Shown here: positions 8,282 through 16,076 of the stretch, piece by piece | Position numbering within the stretch: the first letter of the stretch is position 1 | Layout of the letters: each line of letters opens with the position of its first letter | NCBI GenBank assembly: GCA_964630925.1 | Contig: CAZVZK010000003.1 | Span: 62,001 to 126,000 of the forward strand | Direction of reading: 5' to 3' | Origin: RGDT01 sp964630925 | GTDB taxonomy: Bacteria; Planctomycetota; Planctomycetia; Gemmatales; Gemmataceae | DNA length: 64,000 nt | Translations under genes and position numbers: made by a program | Notes under the pieces: model-generated | The model's database searches: none | What the model was told of the DNA's origin: nothing | What the model saw: the letters and a program-made list of their open reading frames with translations, nothing else

Positions 8282-8881
8282 TCAACGGCCTGGGGTGTCG
8301 AGAATGTGCTGGAGCCGGGCGGCGAGCTCCGGCGGGAAGCGGGCAGGCCAGGTGGCATCGATCAGGCCGATGTTGACGAGATCGTCGATGTGCGTCTGAT
8401 CCTTCCGCCGCCACGAGGTCAACTTCATCCGAACGAGTGCTTCGAGGTTCAGCACGCGGAAGGCGGTCAGCGTCGGCGCGTCCGCGATGTCGGGCGTCGG
8501 GGCGACGTAATCCTCCTGCACCTTCTCGTTCGCGAACAGCACGTGGACGGCGTCCCTCGGGCTGGCCTGATCGCCGTCGAGGAACATGTGGACGCCGAGC
8601 GTCTCATGGTACGCGAATCCGGCCTTCGCCAGGGCGGCTTTCATGGCGTCGAGGTCAGGCCGGCGGATCATCACGTCCACGTCGGCGGTGGTACGTACGG
8701 CCGCCTCATCGACGCGCGCCACCCACGCCGCCACCGCATTGCCGCCGACCACGGCATACGGCACCTTCGCCGTCTCAAGGGCAGCCGTGACGCGCAGGAG
8801 GCGTTCCTTCACCTTCTCCACGGCACGCACCATCCTTTCCAGAACGAGCATCCCGTCGTCGATGAGGGTCGGTGGTGGCAT
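8282..8881 (-). CDS. Nucleotidyltransferase-fold protein (AbiEii/DUF6036-like)
   Basis: This 199-residue protein resembles small nucleotidyltransferase-fold proteins. The characteristic block is YAVVGGNAVAAWVARVD followed by TTADVDVMIRR, where the GG and the DxD (ADVDVM) would bind nucleotide and metal. The C-terminal part (LTSWRRKDQTHIDDLVNIGLID) is typical of the group that includes AbiEii toxins and stand-alone proteins. No antitoxin-like AbiEi partner adjoins it; the gene sits two bases after the aminotransferase and four before hemB. A defence role is therefore unproven. Confidence 0.7.
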   Translation of the reverse strand: MPPPTLIDDGMLVLERMVRAVEKVKERLLRVTAALETAKVPYAVVGGNAVAAWVARVDEAAVRTTADVDVMIRRPDLDAMKAALAKAGFAYHETLGVHMFLDGDQASPRDAVHVLFANEKVQEDYVAPTPDIADAPTLTAFRVLNLEALVRMKLTSWRRKDQTHIDDLVNIGLIDATWPARFPPELAARLQHILDTPGR

Positions 8882-8883
8882 GG

Positions 8884-10071
8884 TCACATCCCCGCGTAGG
8901 CCGCATTCGCCGCCGCCACGCCGGCGCCCGCCGGGATCTTCGCGCCCAGCGCCGTCAGCACACGCTCCATCGCCCCGAGGCACTGGTACACGCACGTCGG
9001 CTTGCTGTTGTAGCCCATCAGGCCGATCCTCCACGCGCGGCCCTTGAAGTCGCCCAGGCCGCCGCCGATCTCGATGCCGAACTCGTTCAGCATCATCTTC
9101 CGCCCCGCCACGTCGTCCATCCCGTCGGGGATGCGGACGGCGTTGAGCTGCGGGAGCTGGCAGCCCTCCGCCGCCGTGTACTTCAGCCCCATCGCCAGTA
9201 GGCCGGCCTTGAGCGCCTTGTGGTTGCGCAGGTGCCGCTCCCAGCGGGCCTCCAGCCCCTCCGTCAGCACCAGGCGCAGGCCCTCGTGGATGGCGAAGTT
9301 CATGTTCACCGGCGCCGTGTGGTGGTACGACCGCTCCCCGCCGCCGACGTACTTGCGGATCAGCGACAGGTCGAGGTACCAGCTGTGTACCTTCGTCTTC
9401 CGCCTGTCCATCGCCTCGACGGCCCGCGGGCTGAACGACACCGGCGCCAGCCCCGGCGGGCACGACAGCCCCTTCTGCGAGCAGGAGAACACCGCGTCGA
9501 TGCCCCACTCGTCCACCTTGAGCGGCGTGCAGCCCAGCGACGTGACCGCGTCCACGGCGAGGAGCGTGTCCGTCTCCTTGCACATCTTGCCGATCTCGTC
9601 CATGCCCGGCTGCAGCACGCCGGTCGAGGTCTCCGCGTGGACGATGCCCAGCACCTTGGGGCGGACACGCTTCAAGGTGTCGCGGATGAGCTGCAGGTCG
9701 AACGCCTCGCCCCACTTGCCTTCGACTGCGGTCACGTCGGCGCCGGTCCGCTGGGCGATGTCGATCATGCGTTGACCGAAGTAGCCCAGCGCGAAGACGG
9801 CCACGCGGTCGCCCGGCTCGACGAGGTTGTCGAACATCGTCTCCATGCCGGCGGTGCCGGTGGCGCTGATGGGCAGGGTCAGGGCGTTCTTCGTGAGGAA
9901 CGCCGCCCGGAGCATCTCCTGCACCTGCGACATGCACTCGAGGAACTGCGGGTCGAGGTGGCCCAGCGGCGGCGTGGACAGGGCGCGAAGGACGCTGGGG
10001 TGCGAGTCGCTGGGGCCGGGGCCGAGGAGCAGCGTGGGCTTGAGGTCGAGCGGGGGGAAGATCTTCATCAT
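8884..10071 (-). CDS. Alanine-glyoxylate / serine-pyruvate type aminotransferase (class V)
   Basis: This 395-residue PLP enzyme matches the class V AGT/SPT group, which moves amino groups between alanine or serine and glyoxylate or pyruvate. Markers are LLLGPGPSDSHPSV at the start, ATGTAGMET (phosphate-binding loop), VHAETSTGVLQP, LAVDAVTSLG (the Asp contacting the PLP ring) and the PLP lysine in SCSQKGLSCPPGL. It ends with a typical small domain (RIGLMGYNS). Starting at the first of two ATG codons (10071) gives an ATGA-type four-base overlap with the isochorismatase-like gene, and a GGAGCA ribosome site lies just upstream. The exact substrate pair is not shown. Confidence 0.9.
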   Translation of the reverse strand: MMKIFPPLDLKPTLLLGPGPSDSHPSVLRALSTPPLGHLDPQFLECMSQVQEMLRAAFLTKNALTLPISATGTAGMETMFDNLVEPGDRVAVFALGYFGQRMIDIAQRTGADVTAVEGKWGEAFDLQLIRDTLKRVRPKVLGIVHAETSTGVLQPGMDEIGKMCKETDTLLAVDAVTSLGCTPLKVDEWGIDAVFSCSQKGLSCPPGLAPVSFSPRAVEAMDRRKTKVHSWYLDLSLIRKYVGGGERSYHHTAPVNMNFAIHEGLRLVLTEGLEARWERHLRNHKALKAGLLAMGLKYTAAEGCQLPQLNAVRIPDGMDDVAGRKMMLNEFGIEIGGGLGDFKGRAWRIGLMGYNSKPTCVYQCLGAMERVLTALGAKIPAGAGVAAANAAYAGM

Positions 10072-10646
10072 CGTTGCTCCTGAATGGCCTTCATGCGCTC
10101 CTGCACGAGGCGGCTGATGTCCTTGAACCTCGGGTGGGACGACCCGCCCACCCACTCGAACGCGCACATCTCGGCGGTGACGAGGTGCGCCCCCGCCTGC
10201 TCCAGGCGGCGCAGGGCGATCTCGGCGTCACGCGGGTGGCGCGACGCCACGGCGTCGGCGGCGACGTAGACGCGGAAATCCAGGGCGAGGAGGTCGAGGG
10301 CGGTGTTCATGACGCAGACATGCGCCTCGATGCCGCACAGGACCACTTTGGGCCGGGCGTCGCGGTGGAACGTCTCGGCCACCTCGGGGATGGCGCAGCA
10401 CGAGAACGCCGTCTTCTCCGGCCGATGCGGCAGACGGCGGGCGAGGTCGGCCACGGTGGGGCCGAGGCCCTTGGGGTATTGCTCGGTGGCCTGGACGGTC
10501 ATGTCTAGAAGCCGGGCGGCGTCGACGAGGAAGCCCACGTCGCGGACGAGGGGGGCGTGTCCGGGGATGAACGGCAGGAGCTTCTCCTGCATGTCGATGA
10601 CGAGGAGGCCGGTGTCGGCGGCGGAGAGCTGTGTCGCGTGCGGCAT
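10068..10646 (-). CDS. Isochorismatase-family cysteine hydrolase
   Basis: This 192-residue protein has the catalytic set of the isochorismatase-like fold: Asp in LLVIDMQEKLLP, Lys in RPEKTAFSCC and Cys in CGIEAHVCVMNTALDLL. The IEAHVCV block with a hydrophobic surround is seen in YcaC-type and nicotinamidase-like hydrolases acting on small amides or isochorismate. Stop and start overlap the downstream aminotransferase gene, so they are translated together, perhaps in amine or amide catabolism. The substrate is not identifiable. Confidence 0.88.
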   Translation of the reverse strand: MPHATQLSAADTGLLVIDMQEKLLPFIPGHAPLVRDVGFLVDAARLLDMTVQATEQYPKGLGPTVADLARRLPHRPEKTAFSCCAIPEVAETFHRDARPKVVLCGIEAHVCVMNTALDLLALDFRVYVAADAVASRHPRDAEIALRRLEQAGAHLVTAEMCAFEWVGGSSHPRFKDISRLVQERMKAIQEQR

Positions 10647-10695
10647 GGGGGGATCTTAGCCGGGGCCGGGGGCGGGTCAAGCGGCGGGGCCGGCA

Positions 10696-12018
10696 TCACC
10701 ACCCCTCGACGAAGGGGAAGCGCCGGCGCAGGGCGTCCAGCATGCCCGGGCTCATGTTGCAGACGCCCACGTTCAGCCACGCCAGGGCGTGGAGGTGTTC
10801 GGACGCGAGCAGCACCCGGCCCGCCTCGTCGCCGCAATGGCTCATCGACAGGTCGAGCCGCTCCAGGGCCGACAGGGCGCCGGGCCGCAGGAGCGGGCGC
10901 AGGCCGGCGGCGGTGATGCCGTTGCTGCCGACCCGCAGGCTCCGCAGCCCCGGCAGCGTGGACGAAGCGGCGAGGGCGGCGAAGCCCCCATCCTTGAGCC
11001 CACAGCCTTGCACGGCGAGGTGGACGAGGGAGCGTGTCGCCGGAGAAGACGCCAGCAGGCCCGCCCCGGCGCGGGCGTGGCCCAGGCCCAGCCAGCGGAG
11101 GTCGGCCAGCCGCGGCCAGGCGAGGAGTGCCCGGACGCCCGCCTCGCCGAGAGAGGGCAGGTCGAGCCGGCGGAGGGCGGGCCATCCGCCGCGGACGATG
11201 ACCTCTGCGCCGGCGTCGCCGAGCGGGTTGAGGCCGAGGTCCAGGTGCCGCACGGAGCGCAGGGCCGGCCCTTCCGACAGGATGGCGGCCTCGGTGGCGG
11301 ACATCTGCAAGGAGCCGAGCCGCAGGGTGCGCAGGCCACGCCAGGGGCCGTCGGCGATGGCCGCCGCCTGGGCCTCGGACGGCTCGGGCCGCAGTTGGGA
11401 CACCCAGTTCTCCCAGTGCAGGGCCTCCAACCCCCCGAGGCTCGGGCCGGCGAGGGCCGAGACGGCCGCGGCCCGGTACGGCACGCGGTAGAGGGACAAC
11501 GACCGCAGGCAGCGGAGGCGTGGCGAATTCCCGATCTCCGCGGCCACGCGTTCATCGACCTCGCAGGTGTACAGACGCAGCTCGCGGAGGCGGCCGGCCT
11601 CCGGCCAGGAGAGGACGGTCATCAACTGCTCGGGCGTGCCATCGACCATCCCCAGCGAGCCGACGGGCTGCTTGCGGATCAAGGCCGGCCCGGACTTCAG
11701 CACGGCGGCCATCGTGCCGCCGGCGGCGTAGGGGAAGCCGCGGCGGAAGACGGCCCGTTCGCGGCACCAAGCGGGCAGGTCGGCGCGCCAGGCCTTCTCG
11801 TCGGCGAGCCACAGCGGGCGGATCTCGGCCTCCAGCCGCCAGTGCCTGGGGTCGTCCTGCTCCGCCTTCGCCTGCTCGATCTGGAGGCGGATGAAACGCG
11901 CCCGCGTCTCGTCGCCCTCCTCCTCCAACAGGTCGGCGTAGGCGAGGCGCGGCAGGTCGTCCTCGCGGTCCGCCAGGATCGCCTGCCACAACGCCGTTTT
12001 GTCGGATGACCTCGCCAT
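10696..12018 (-). CDS. TIGR02996-domain protein with leucine-rich repeats
   Basis: This 440-residue protein starts with the short TIGR02996 domain characteristic of Gemmata-type planctomycetes (ALWQAILADREDDLPRL, LAYADLLEEEGDE, ARFIRLQIEQ, residues about 8-52). The rest is a string of irregular leucine-rich repeats with the pattern LRxLxL (LRELRLYTCEV, LRSLSLYRV, LRTLRLGSLQM, VRHLDLGLNPL, LRRLDLPSL), as in the ribonuclease-inhibitor-like LRR class. It is probably a protein-binding scaffold; the partner is unknown. It follows the HNH endonuclease gene by ten bases, and the start of a similar gene is also found after the second HNH gene. Confidence 0.85.
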   Translation of the reverse strand: MARSSDKTALWQAILADREDDLPRLAYADLLEEEGDETRARFIRLQIEQAKAEQDDPRHWRLEAEIRPLWLADEKAWRADLPAWCRERAVFRRGFPYAAGGTMAAVLKSGPALIRKQPVGSLGMVDGTPEQLMTVLSWPEAGRLRELRLYTCEVDERVAAEIGNSPRLRCLRSLSLYRVPYRAAAVSALAGPSLGGLEALHWENWVSQLRPEPSEAQAAAIADGPWRGLRTLRLGSLQMSATEAAILSEGPALRSVRHLDLGLNPLGDAGAEVIVRGGWPALRRLDLPSLGEAGVRALLAWPRLADLRWLGLGHARAGAGLLASSPATRSLVHLAVQGCGLKDGGFAALAASSTLPGLRSLRVGSNGITAAGLRPLLRPGALSALERLDLSMSHCGDEAGRVLLASEHLHALAWLNVGVCNMSPGMLDALRRRFPFVEGW

Positions 12019-12028
12019 CGGGGCGCCC

Positions 12029-12460
12029 TCATTCCGGCGGCGGGTGCGCCCCCCCGGCGGCGATCCAGACCCGCCGGGCCGCGACCAGGCAGGCCCGGTT
12101 CAGGTCGAGCGCCGCGACAGTGGCCCGGCCCACGGGGGTCAACCCCCGGATGCGGTCACCCGCCCCGGACCACTCGAAGTGATCGCGCCACGCCTGCCGG
12201 CGTGGGTTGAACAGCCGCACGACCTCCCCGCTGGCCGGATCGGGCACCCAGACCCGGTCACACTTCTTGCGGTTGCAAGCCGTGCAGGCGAGCCAGAGGT
12301 TGCCTTCCGTCGTCGGCCCGTCGAGCGCCTCCGGGAACAGGTGGTCGATCTCCATCGGCTGTCCGCAGATGCTCGCCGCCGAGAGGCAGTAACCGCAGCG
12401 TTCCTGCGCTTGCGCATCCACGGCGCGGCGGAGGTCTGCCGGGACGCGGGTGCCGCTCAT
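12029..12460 (-). CDS. HNH endonuclease, copy 1
   Basis: This 143-residue protein has a zinc-coordinated HNH nuclease core: CGYC, then EIDHLFP (catalytic His after the metal-binding Asp), EGNLWLACTACNRKKCDR (the Asn and the second CxxC pair). A conserved tail (LFNPRRQAWRDHFEW, then ARRVWIAAGGAHPPP) is shared with copy 2. HNH nucleases cut or nick DNA. The gene overlaps the upstream small gene by four bases (ATGA), so the two are a fixed pair, and the same pair is repeated next door. The target and biological role are not known. Confidence 0.88.
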   Translation of the reverse strand: MSGTRVPADLRRAVDAQAQERCGYCLSAASICGQPMEIDHLFPEALDGPTTEGNLWLACTACNRKKCDRVWVPDPASGEVVRLFNPRRQAWRDHFEWSGAGDRIRGLTPVGRATVAALDLNRACLVAARRVWIAAGGAHPPPE

Positions 12461-12876
12461 GGCTTGGCCAGGAGGTCGGCGAGGGGGTAGCCTCGCTCGC
12501 GCAGGGTGGCCATCGCCTGCCCTCGCAGCAACACCTTCTGCTCATACAGCGCGACAAGCCGGTCCTGCTCCACCCGCTCCTCCGCGGAGAGGCCCGTCGC
12601 CGCGGCCTTGCGGTTCAGGGCGGCGACGCGCTCCTGCTCGTCTTTCGACAAAGAGCTGCCGAGCAGGCGCAACAGCTCCTCCTCCGGCAGCGGCCGGAAC
12701 GGGGCGAGGAGGGCGTCCAGATCGGGCACGCCGTCCTCGTGGGCGTCGGGCGGGGGGGCCGTGCCGAGATACTCCGCCGCCTCCGTCTCGACGGTGCGGC
12801 CGCGGCGGGCGGCCCTCTCGCTGAGGACCCTGTACACCGGCTCCGGCAGCGTCAAGGTGAGCGTCAGATCAGCCAT
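12457..12876 (-). CDS. Small HNH-partner protein, copy 1
   Basis: This 139-residue protein has a ribbon-helix-helix-like start (ADLTLTLTLPEPVYRVLSER, RRGRTVETEAAEYL) such as antitoxins and CopG-type DNA binders use. The rest is a charged helical region ending LSAEERVEQDRLVALYEQK, VLLRGQAMATLRERGYPL, which is closely matched in copy 2. It overlaps the HNH gene by four bases. The start at 12876 (MADLT) is chosen because the longer frame begins with a copied piece of the next gene and out-of-family residues. A regulator or antitoxin-like role for the HNH partner is an inference. Confidence 0.7.
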   Translation of the reverse strand: MADLTLTLTLPEPVYRVLSERAARRGRTVETEAAEYLGTAPPPDAHEDGVPDLDALLAPFRPLPEEELLRLLGSSLSKDEQERVAALNRKAAATGLSAEERVEQDRLVALYEQKVLLRGQAMATLRERGYPLADLLAKP

Positions 12877-12948
12877 CGCGATCCCCCGTAAACATCCCTC
12901 CACATTGTACCAGCAGCCAGGATTCTCTGCCATAACGCCGCCATGTCG

Positions 12949-12969
12949 CTTGTCGGACGGCTTCGCCAT
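12949..12969 (-). pseudogene. Duplicated start of a TIGR02996-type gene
   Basis: The minus-strand start MAKPSDK after HNH copy 2 mirrors MARSSDK, the first codons of the intact TIGR02996-LRR gene after HNH copy 1. The flanking bases match too, including the stretch between the HNH stop and this ATG. After a few codons the match ends and the leader of the small HNH-partner gene begins. This is a leftover from the tandem duplication, not an expressed gene. Confidence 0.65.
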
Positions 12970-12979
12970 CGGGACGCCC

Positions 12980-13405
12980 TCATCCCGGCGGCGGGTGCGC
13001 CCCGGCGGCGATCCAGACGCGGCGGGCGCAGACGAGGATGTGTCGGTTCAGTTGGAGGGCGTGCAGCGTGGCCCGCCCCGTGGGCGTCAGCGCGATGATA
13101 GTGTCGGCGATGGAGGACCACTCAAAGTGGTCGCGCCAGGCGTGGCGACGTGGATTGAAGAGCGGCACGGTCACCCCGGTGTGCGGGTCCTCGGCCATCG
13201 TCCTGTCACTCTTGAACTGGTTGCAGTCCACGCAGGCGAGCCAGAGGTTATCCTCGTCGTCCTCGCCGCCGTCTGCGACGGGCGTGAGGTGGTTGATGAC
13301 GAGTGCGACCCCGGAGATGGCGGTGGTGAGGCAGTAGCCGCAGCGGTGCCGGGCACGCTCCGCCACGGCGAGGCGGAGCGCCGCCGGGATGCGTGCCCGG
13401 CTCAT
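12980..13405 (-). CDS. HNH endonuclease, copy 2
   Basis: This 141-residue paralogue of copy 1 keeps the CxxC pairs (RHRCGYC and CVDCNQFKSDR), the second-site Asn (EDNLWLAC) and the catalytic His. The residue before that His is Asn (VINHLTP) where copy 1 has Asp (EIDHLFP), so metal binding may differ. The C-terminus repeats the ARRVWIAAGAHPPP ending. It overlaps its own small partner gene by four bases. The start at 13405 (MSRARIP) aligns with copy 1. Activity is uncertain because of the Asp-to-Asn change. Confidence 0.85.
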   Translation of the reverse strand: MSRARIPAALRLAVAERARHRCGYCLTTAISGVALVINHLTPVADGGEDDEDNLWLACVDCNQFKSDRTMAEDPHTGVTVPLFNPRRHAWRDHFEWSSIADTIIALTPTGRATLHALQLNRHILVCARRVWIAAGAHPPPG

Positions 13406-13818
13406 GCGACGGCGAGGTGGGGCGTGATGTCGTGCCCGCGTGACCGAAGCAGCGAGAGGGCGTGGCCGCGGAGCAGCATCTGCTCCTCGCAGAGCTTGAT
13501 GAGCCGTTGTTGCTCGGCGCGTTCGGCGTCGGATAGGCCGTGGACCGCCCCGCGATGGTTCAGCTCGGCGAGGCGGGCCGGCTCCTGGGTGAGCGTCGCA
13601 CGCCCGACGACCTCGCGCAGCTCCTCGTCCGAGAGGGCCGCGAGGGCGGCCTGCCGGCCCGCGTTCTCGGCCGTCAGATCCTCGCCGTAGGGGACGAACG
13701 TGCCGAGGACCATGACCGCCTCCGCCTCGACTGGGCGGCCGTTCGCCTCGGCCCGCTTGCACAATGCGCGGTGCAGGACCTCCGGCAGCATCAGTTTCAT
13801 GACCACGTCCGCCATCAT
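13402..13818 (-). CDS. Small HNH-partner protein, copy 2
   Basis: This 138-residue paralogue of copy 1 begins with two ATG codons after a strong GGAGGAGGG ribosome site and has a ribbon-helix-helix-like start (ADVVMKLMLPEVLHRALCKR). The middle differs from copy 1, but the C-terminal block is conserved (GLSDAERAEQQRLIKLCEEQ, MLLRGHALSLLRSRGHDI). It overlaps the HNH gene by four bases. It is the first gene of the whole minus-strand run 13.8 to 7.3 kb. The role is inferred from pairing only. Confidence 0.68.
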   Translation of the reverse strand: MMADVVMKLMLPEVLHRALCKRAEANGRPVEAEAVMVLGTFVPYGEDLTAENAGRQAALAALSDEELREVVGRATLTQEPARLAELNHRGAVHGLSDAERAEQQRLIKLCEEQMLLRGHALSLLRSRGHDITPHLAVA

Positions 13819-13900
13819 ACCCTCCTCCCCTTGTCGGCCGCCCTCATTGTACCGCGTCGAGGTGGAGGTGACATCACGGACGAGGTCGGCGGATCACGCA

Positions 13901-14000
13901 TCACGCCATCTCCGCCCGCCCCGACGCCGCCGAGCGGTACGCCGCGTCCATCAGCAACACAGAGCGCATCGCCGCCTCGCCCGGCGTGTGGCTCACTGCC
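13901..14000 (-). pseudogene. Leftover 3' end of a Gfo/Idh-type oxidoreductase gene
   Basis: Minus-strand translation gives SHTPGEAAMRSVLLMDAAYR, SAASGRAEMA and a stop, which differs at only a few positions from the C-terminus of the intact oxidoreductase that ends at 14884. There is no start or N-terminal part: at about 14000 the match fades into unrelated sequence. About 86 percent of roughly 100 bases match on direct comparison. A paralogue seems to have been deleted or replaced, with the DUF4058 gene now between the fragment and the intact copy. Confidence 0.75.
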
Positions 14001-14051
14001 GTCGTGCCGAGCAGCCCGACGACGTTCCCTGGCGGCCCTCGGCGGCCGGCG

Positions 14052-14783
14052 TCACGCGATGCCGAGGATCCGGCACGTCTCCTCGTAACTGGTCTCCAGC
14101 GGGAGCATGACCCGGAGCGCCGGCGCGAGCCAGATGGGGATGGTCGGCAGTGGCCGGCCGAACTCCATCGGGTAGAACCAGGCGTCCAGCATCGATAACT
14201 GCTTCGGCCGCTTGCGGGAACGCAGCGTCACGGCGTACATGTGCGGGGGCGTCCCGCCGAGGCTCGGGTCCGAGCGGCCGAGCAGAGCCAGCAGTTGGGC
14301 GTACAGGTTCGCCTGTCGCACGCTCACCAGATCCACAACAGAGACGCAGACGCCCTGTTGAAGCAAGGTCGCCACCTTGCCGACGAATACCTCGCGGGTG
14401 TCCGGGCGGTCCTTGTTGGAGGGGCTGACGATCTCGATGGCCGCGACGAGGATCCGGCCGTGTGCGGAGTCGTAGATGCGGACCTCGTATTCGTCGAGCT
14501 CGGACAGGTCGGCCTCGACGGTGAGCGTGGGGGACAGGGCGGCCAGCGTCGCCGTCCCGCCCTCGGCCGTCCCCACCACGGGGGAATCGGGGGCGGCCAC
14601 GGGCTCGTGGGTGGAGACATCGACCTCGAAGGCCGAGCCGAGGTGGACATTCGGCGCGGCGCGGAAACCGGCAGGCAGGATAGTGCGCAAATCCCGGACG
14701 ATCTCCATCGGCCAACCGCCGTGAACTTCGTCCCACGAGTGCGTATCGTTGACGGGTGAACGGAAGTGATCGCGAAGCGGCAT
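14052..14783 (-). CDS. DUF4058 family protein, copy 1
   Basis: This 243-residue protein matches DUF4058: the start MPLRDHFRSP, the IPAGFRAAPNVHLG-type block, ILVAAIEIVSPSNKDRPDTR (the conserved ExxSPxNK region) and the ending RVMLPLETSYEETCRILGI. The family is frequent in planctomycetes and cyanobacteria, with no known activity; the IEIVSPSNK motif resembles Uma2/PD-(D/E)XK-like active regions but this is not proven. The ATG at 14783 follows GGAGG nine bases upstream. A paralogue lies at 40193-40930. Confidence 0.88.
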   Translation of the reverse strand: MPLRDHFRSPVNDTHSWDEVHGGWPMEIVRDLRTILPAGFRAAPNVHLGSAFEVDVSTHEPVAAPDSPVVGTAEGGTATLAALSPTLTVEADLSELDEYEVRIYDSAHGRILVAAIEIVSPSNKDRPDTREVFVGKVATLLQQGVCVSVVDLVSVRQANLYAQLLALLGRSDPSLGGTPPHMYAVTLRSRKRPKQLSMLDAWFYPMEFGRPLPTIPIWLAPALRVMLPLETSYEETCRILGIA

Positions 14784-14883
14784 CGGGAGCCTCCGCAAGC
14801 CAACGAGAAGTGATTGTAGTCCGGGGCCGGCCGTGCCGCAACGCGGCCTTCTTGCTCGCCTCGGGCTGTTCGCTGGGGCGGCC

Positions 14884-15969
14884 CTACGCCTCCTCGGCCC
14901 GGCCCGACGCCGCCGACCGGTACGCCGCGTCCAACAGCAGCACGGAGCGCATCGCCGCCTCGCCCGGCGAGTGGTTCATGTCCGTATTACACAGGATCAG
15001 ATCGACGAAGTTGGCCGGCGGCCCCTCGCACGAGTACGCCCCGGCGTCCGCCGCCAGCTCCAGGCGGTCCGACGTGCCGTCGTGGCGGCGCAGCTCCAGC
15101 CGCGCCCGCTCGCAGTCCAGCAGCAGCATGCCCTCCGTGCCGAAGAGGCGCAGATCTACCTGATAGCTGCCCACGCCGCCGGGCGGGACGGTGCCCGCCC
15201 CGGAGATGCTCGCGAGCGCGCCGCCCCTGAAGCGCACGCTGACGGCGTCGTAGAGATCGACCTTCGCGCCGCCGTCGCTCATGAAGGCGAACACCGCCTC
15301 GGGCTCCAGGCCGGTCAGCCAGCACAGCATGCCGGTGGAGTGCGAGAGCTGCGCCTGCCCGTAGCCGCCTCCGGCGACGGCGGGGTCGGCCCACGTCCGC
15401 GGGTCCGGCGTGAACAGGATGCCGCCCGCCTGCCCGCTGTTCTCCTCCGCCTGGAACGGCCGCCCCATCAGCAGGTCGCGGATCGGCGACGCCATGTGAC
15501 ACAGCGCATGCTGCACGCGTCCGATGCGGCCCGCGTCGAGCCAGCGCTTCGCCTCCTGCACGAACGGCTTGTAGTGCCAGCCGTAGGGCACGAGCAGATG
15601 CCGGCCTTTCTCCGCGGCCAGGCGGACCAGCGTGCGCGCGTCCTCGCCGCGCGTACACATGGGCTTGTCGCACAGCACGTGCAGCCCGGCCTCCAGGGCC
15701 AGCCGCGCGTGTTCGAAGTGCAGCGTGTGCGGCGACGTGACCAGCACGCCGTCGAGGCCGGGCTGTCGCACAAGCTCGGCGGCGTCCTCCGTGGCGAAGG
15801 GGAAGCCGAAGTGATCCTTGACGCGCTGCAGCTCGTCGGCGCCGAGCCGGCACACGCCGGCCAGCTCCACGTCGGGGCGGGCCGCGAGGAGGGGGATGTA
15901 GTTGGCGGTGGCCCACCAGCCTGCGCCGATGAAGCCGAGCCGGGCCTTGCGCTGTGACACGGGTGGCAT
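14884..15969 (-). CDS. Gfo/Idh/MocA family oxidoreductase
   Basis: This protein of about 361 residues is an NAD(P)-dependent dehydrogenase acting on sugars or inositol-type substrates. The N-terminal Rossmann part shows RLGFIGAGWWATANYIPLL; the EKP-like motif appears as HVLCDKPMCTRGEDARTLV, and GWHYKPFVQEAKRWLDAGRIG and the C-terminal alpha/beta domain follow. Three in-frame ATGs are possible (15996, 15978, 15969); 15969 has an AGG-type ribosome site at good spacing. The ending NHSPGEAAMRSVLLLDAAYR is copied in the fragment at 13901-14000. The substrate is not shown. Confidence 0.85.
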   Translation of the reverse strand: MPPVSQRKARLGFIGAGWWATANYIPLLAARPDVELAGVCRLGADELQRVKDHFGFPFATEDAAELVRQPGLDGVLVTSPHTLHFEHARLALEAGLHVLCDKPMCTRGEDARTLVRLAAEKGRHLLVPYGWHYKPFVQEAKRWLDAGRIGRVQHALCHMASPIRDLLMGRPFQAEENSGQAGGILFTPDPRTWADPAVAGGGYGQAQLSHSTGMLCWLTGLEPEAVFAFMSDGGAKVDLYDAVSVRFRGGALASISGAGTVPPGGVGSYQVDLRLFGTEGMLLLDCERARLELRRHDGTSDRLELAADAGAYSCEGPPANFVDLILCNTDMNHSPGEAAMRSVLLLDAAYRSAASGRAEEA

Positions 15970-16076
15970 CGGTGGCATCCTCAGGGACGCGGTCATCCTA
16001 TGGGCGCCCTCACCGGCCGCCGACGAAGGGATGATTCGTGTCGGACGGCCGGGCGATTGCTGTTACCCCTCGCCGA

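Noticed and set aside
5569..8376. Long open reading frame on the plus strand opposite the kinase and hemB genes
   Set aside because: It is an antisense shadow: composition is dominated by Ala, Gly, Glu, Val and Leu as expected from high-GC antisense, and no conserved motif occurs. The genes on the other strand have clear family motifs.
8282..8881. AbiE-type toxin-antitoxin system
   Set aside because: Only the nucleotidyltransferase-like gene is present; no AbiEi partner is adjacent, and the gene lies within a metabolic run.
13861..14051. Complete gene between the HNH module and the DUF4058 gene
   Set aside because: Only the oxidoreductase remnant is visible; no start codon with a ribosome site leads into it.
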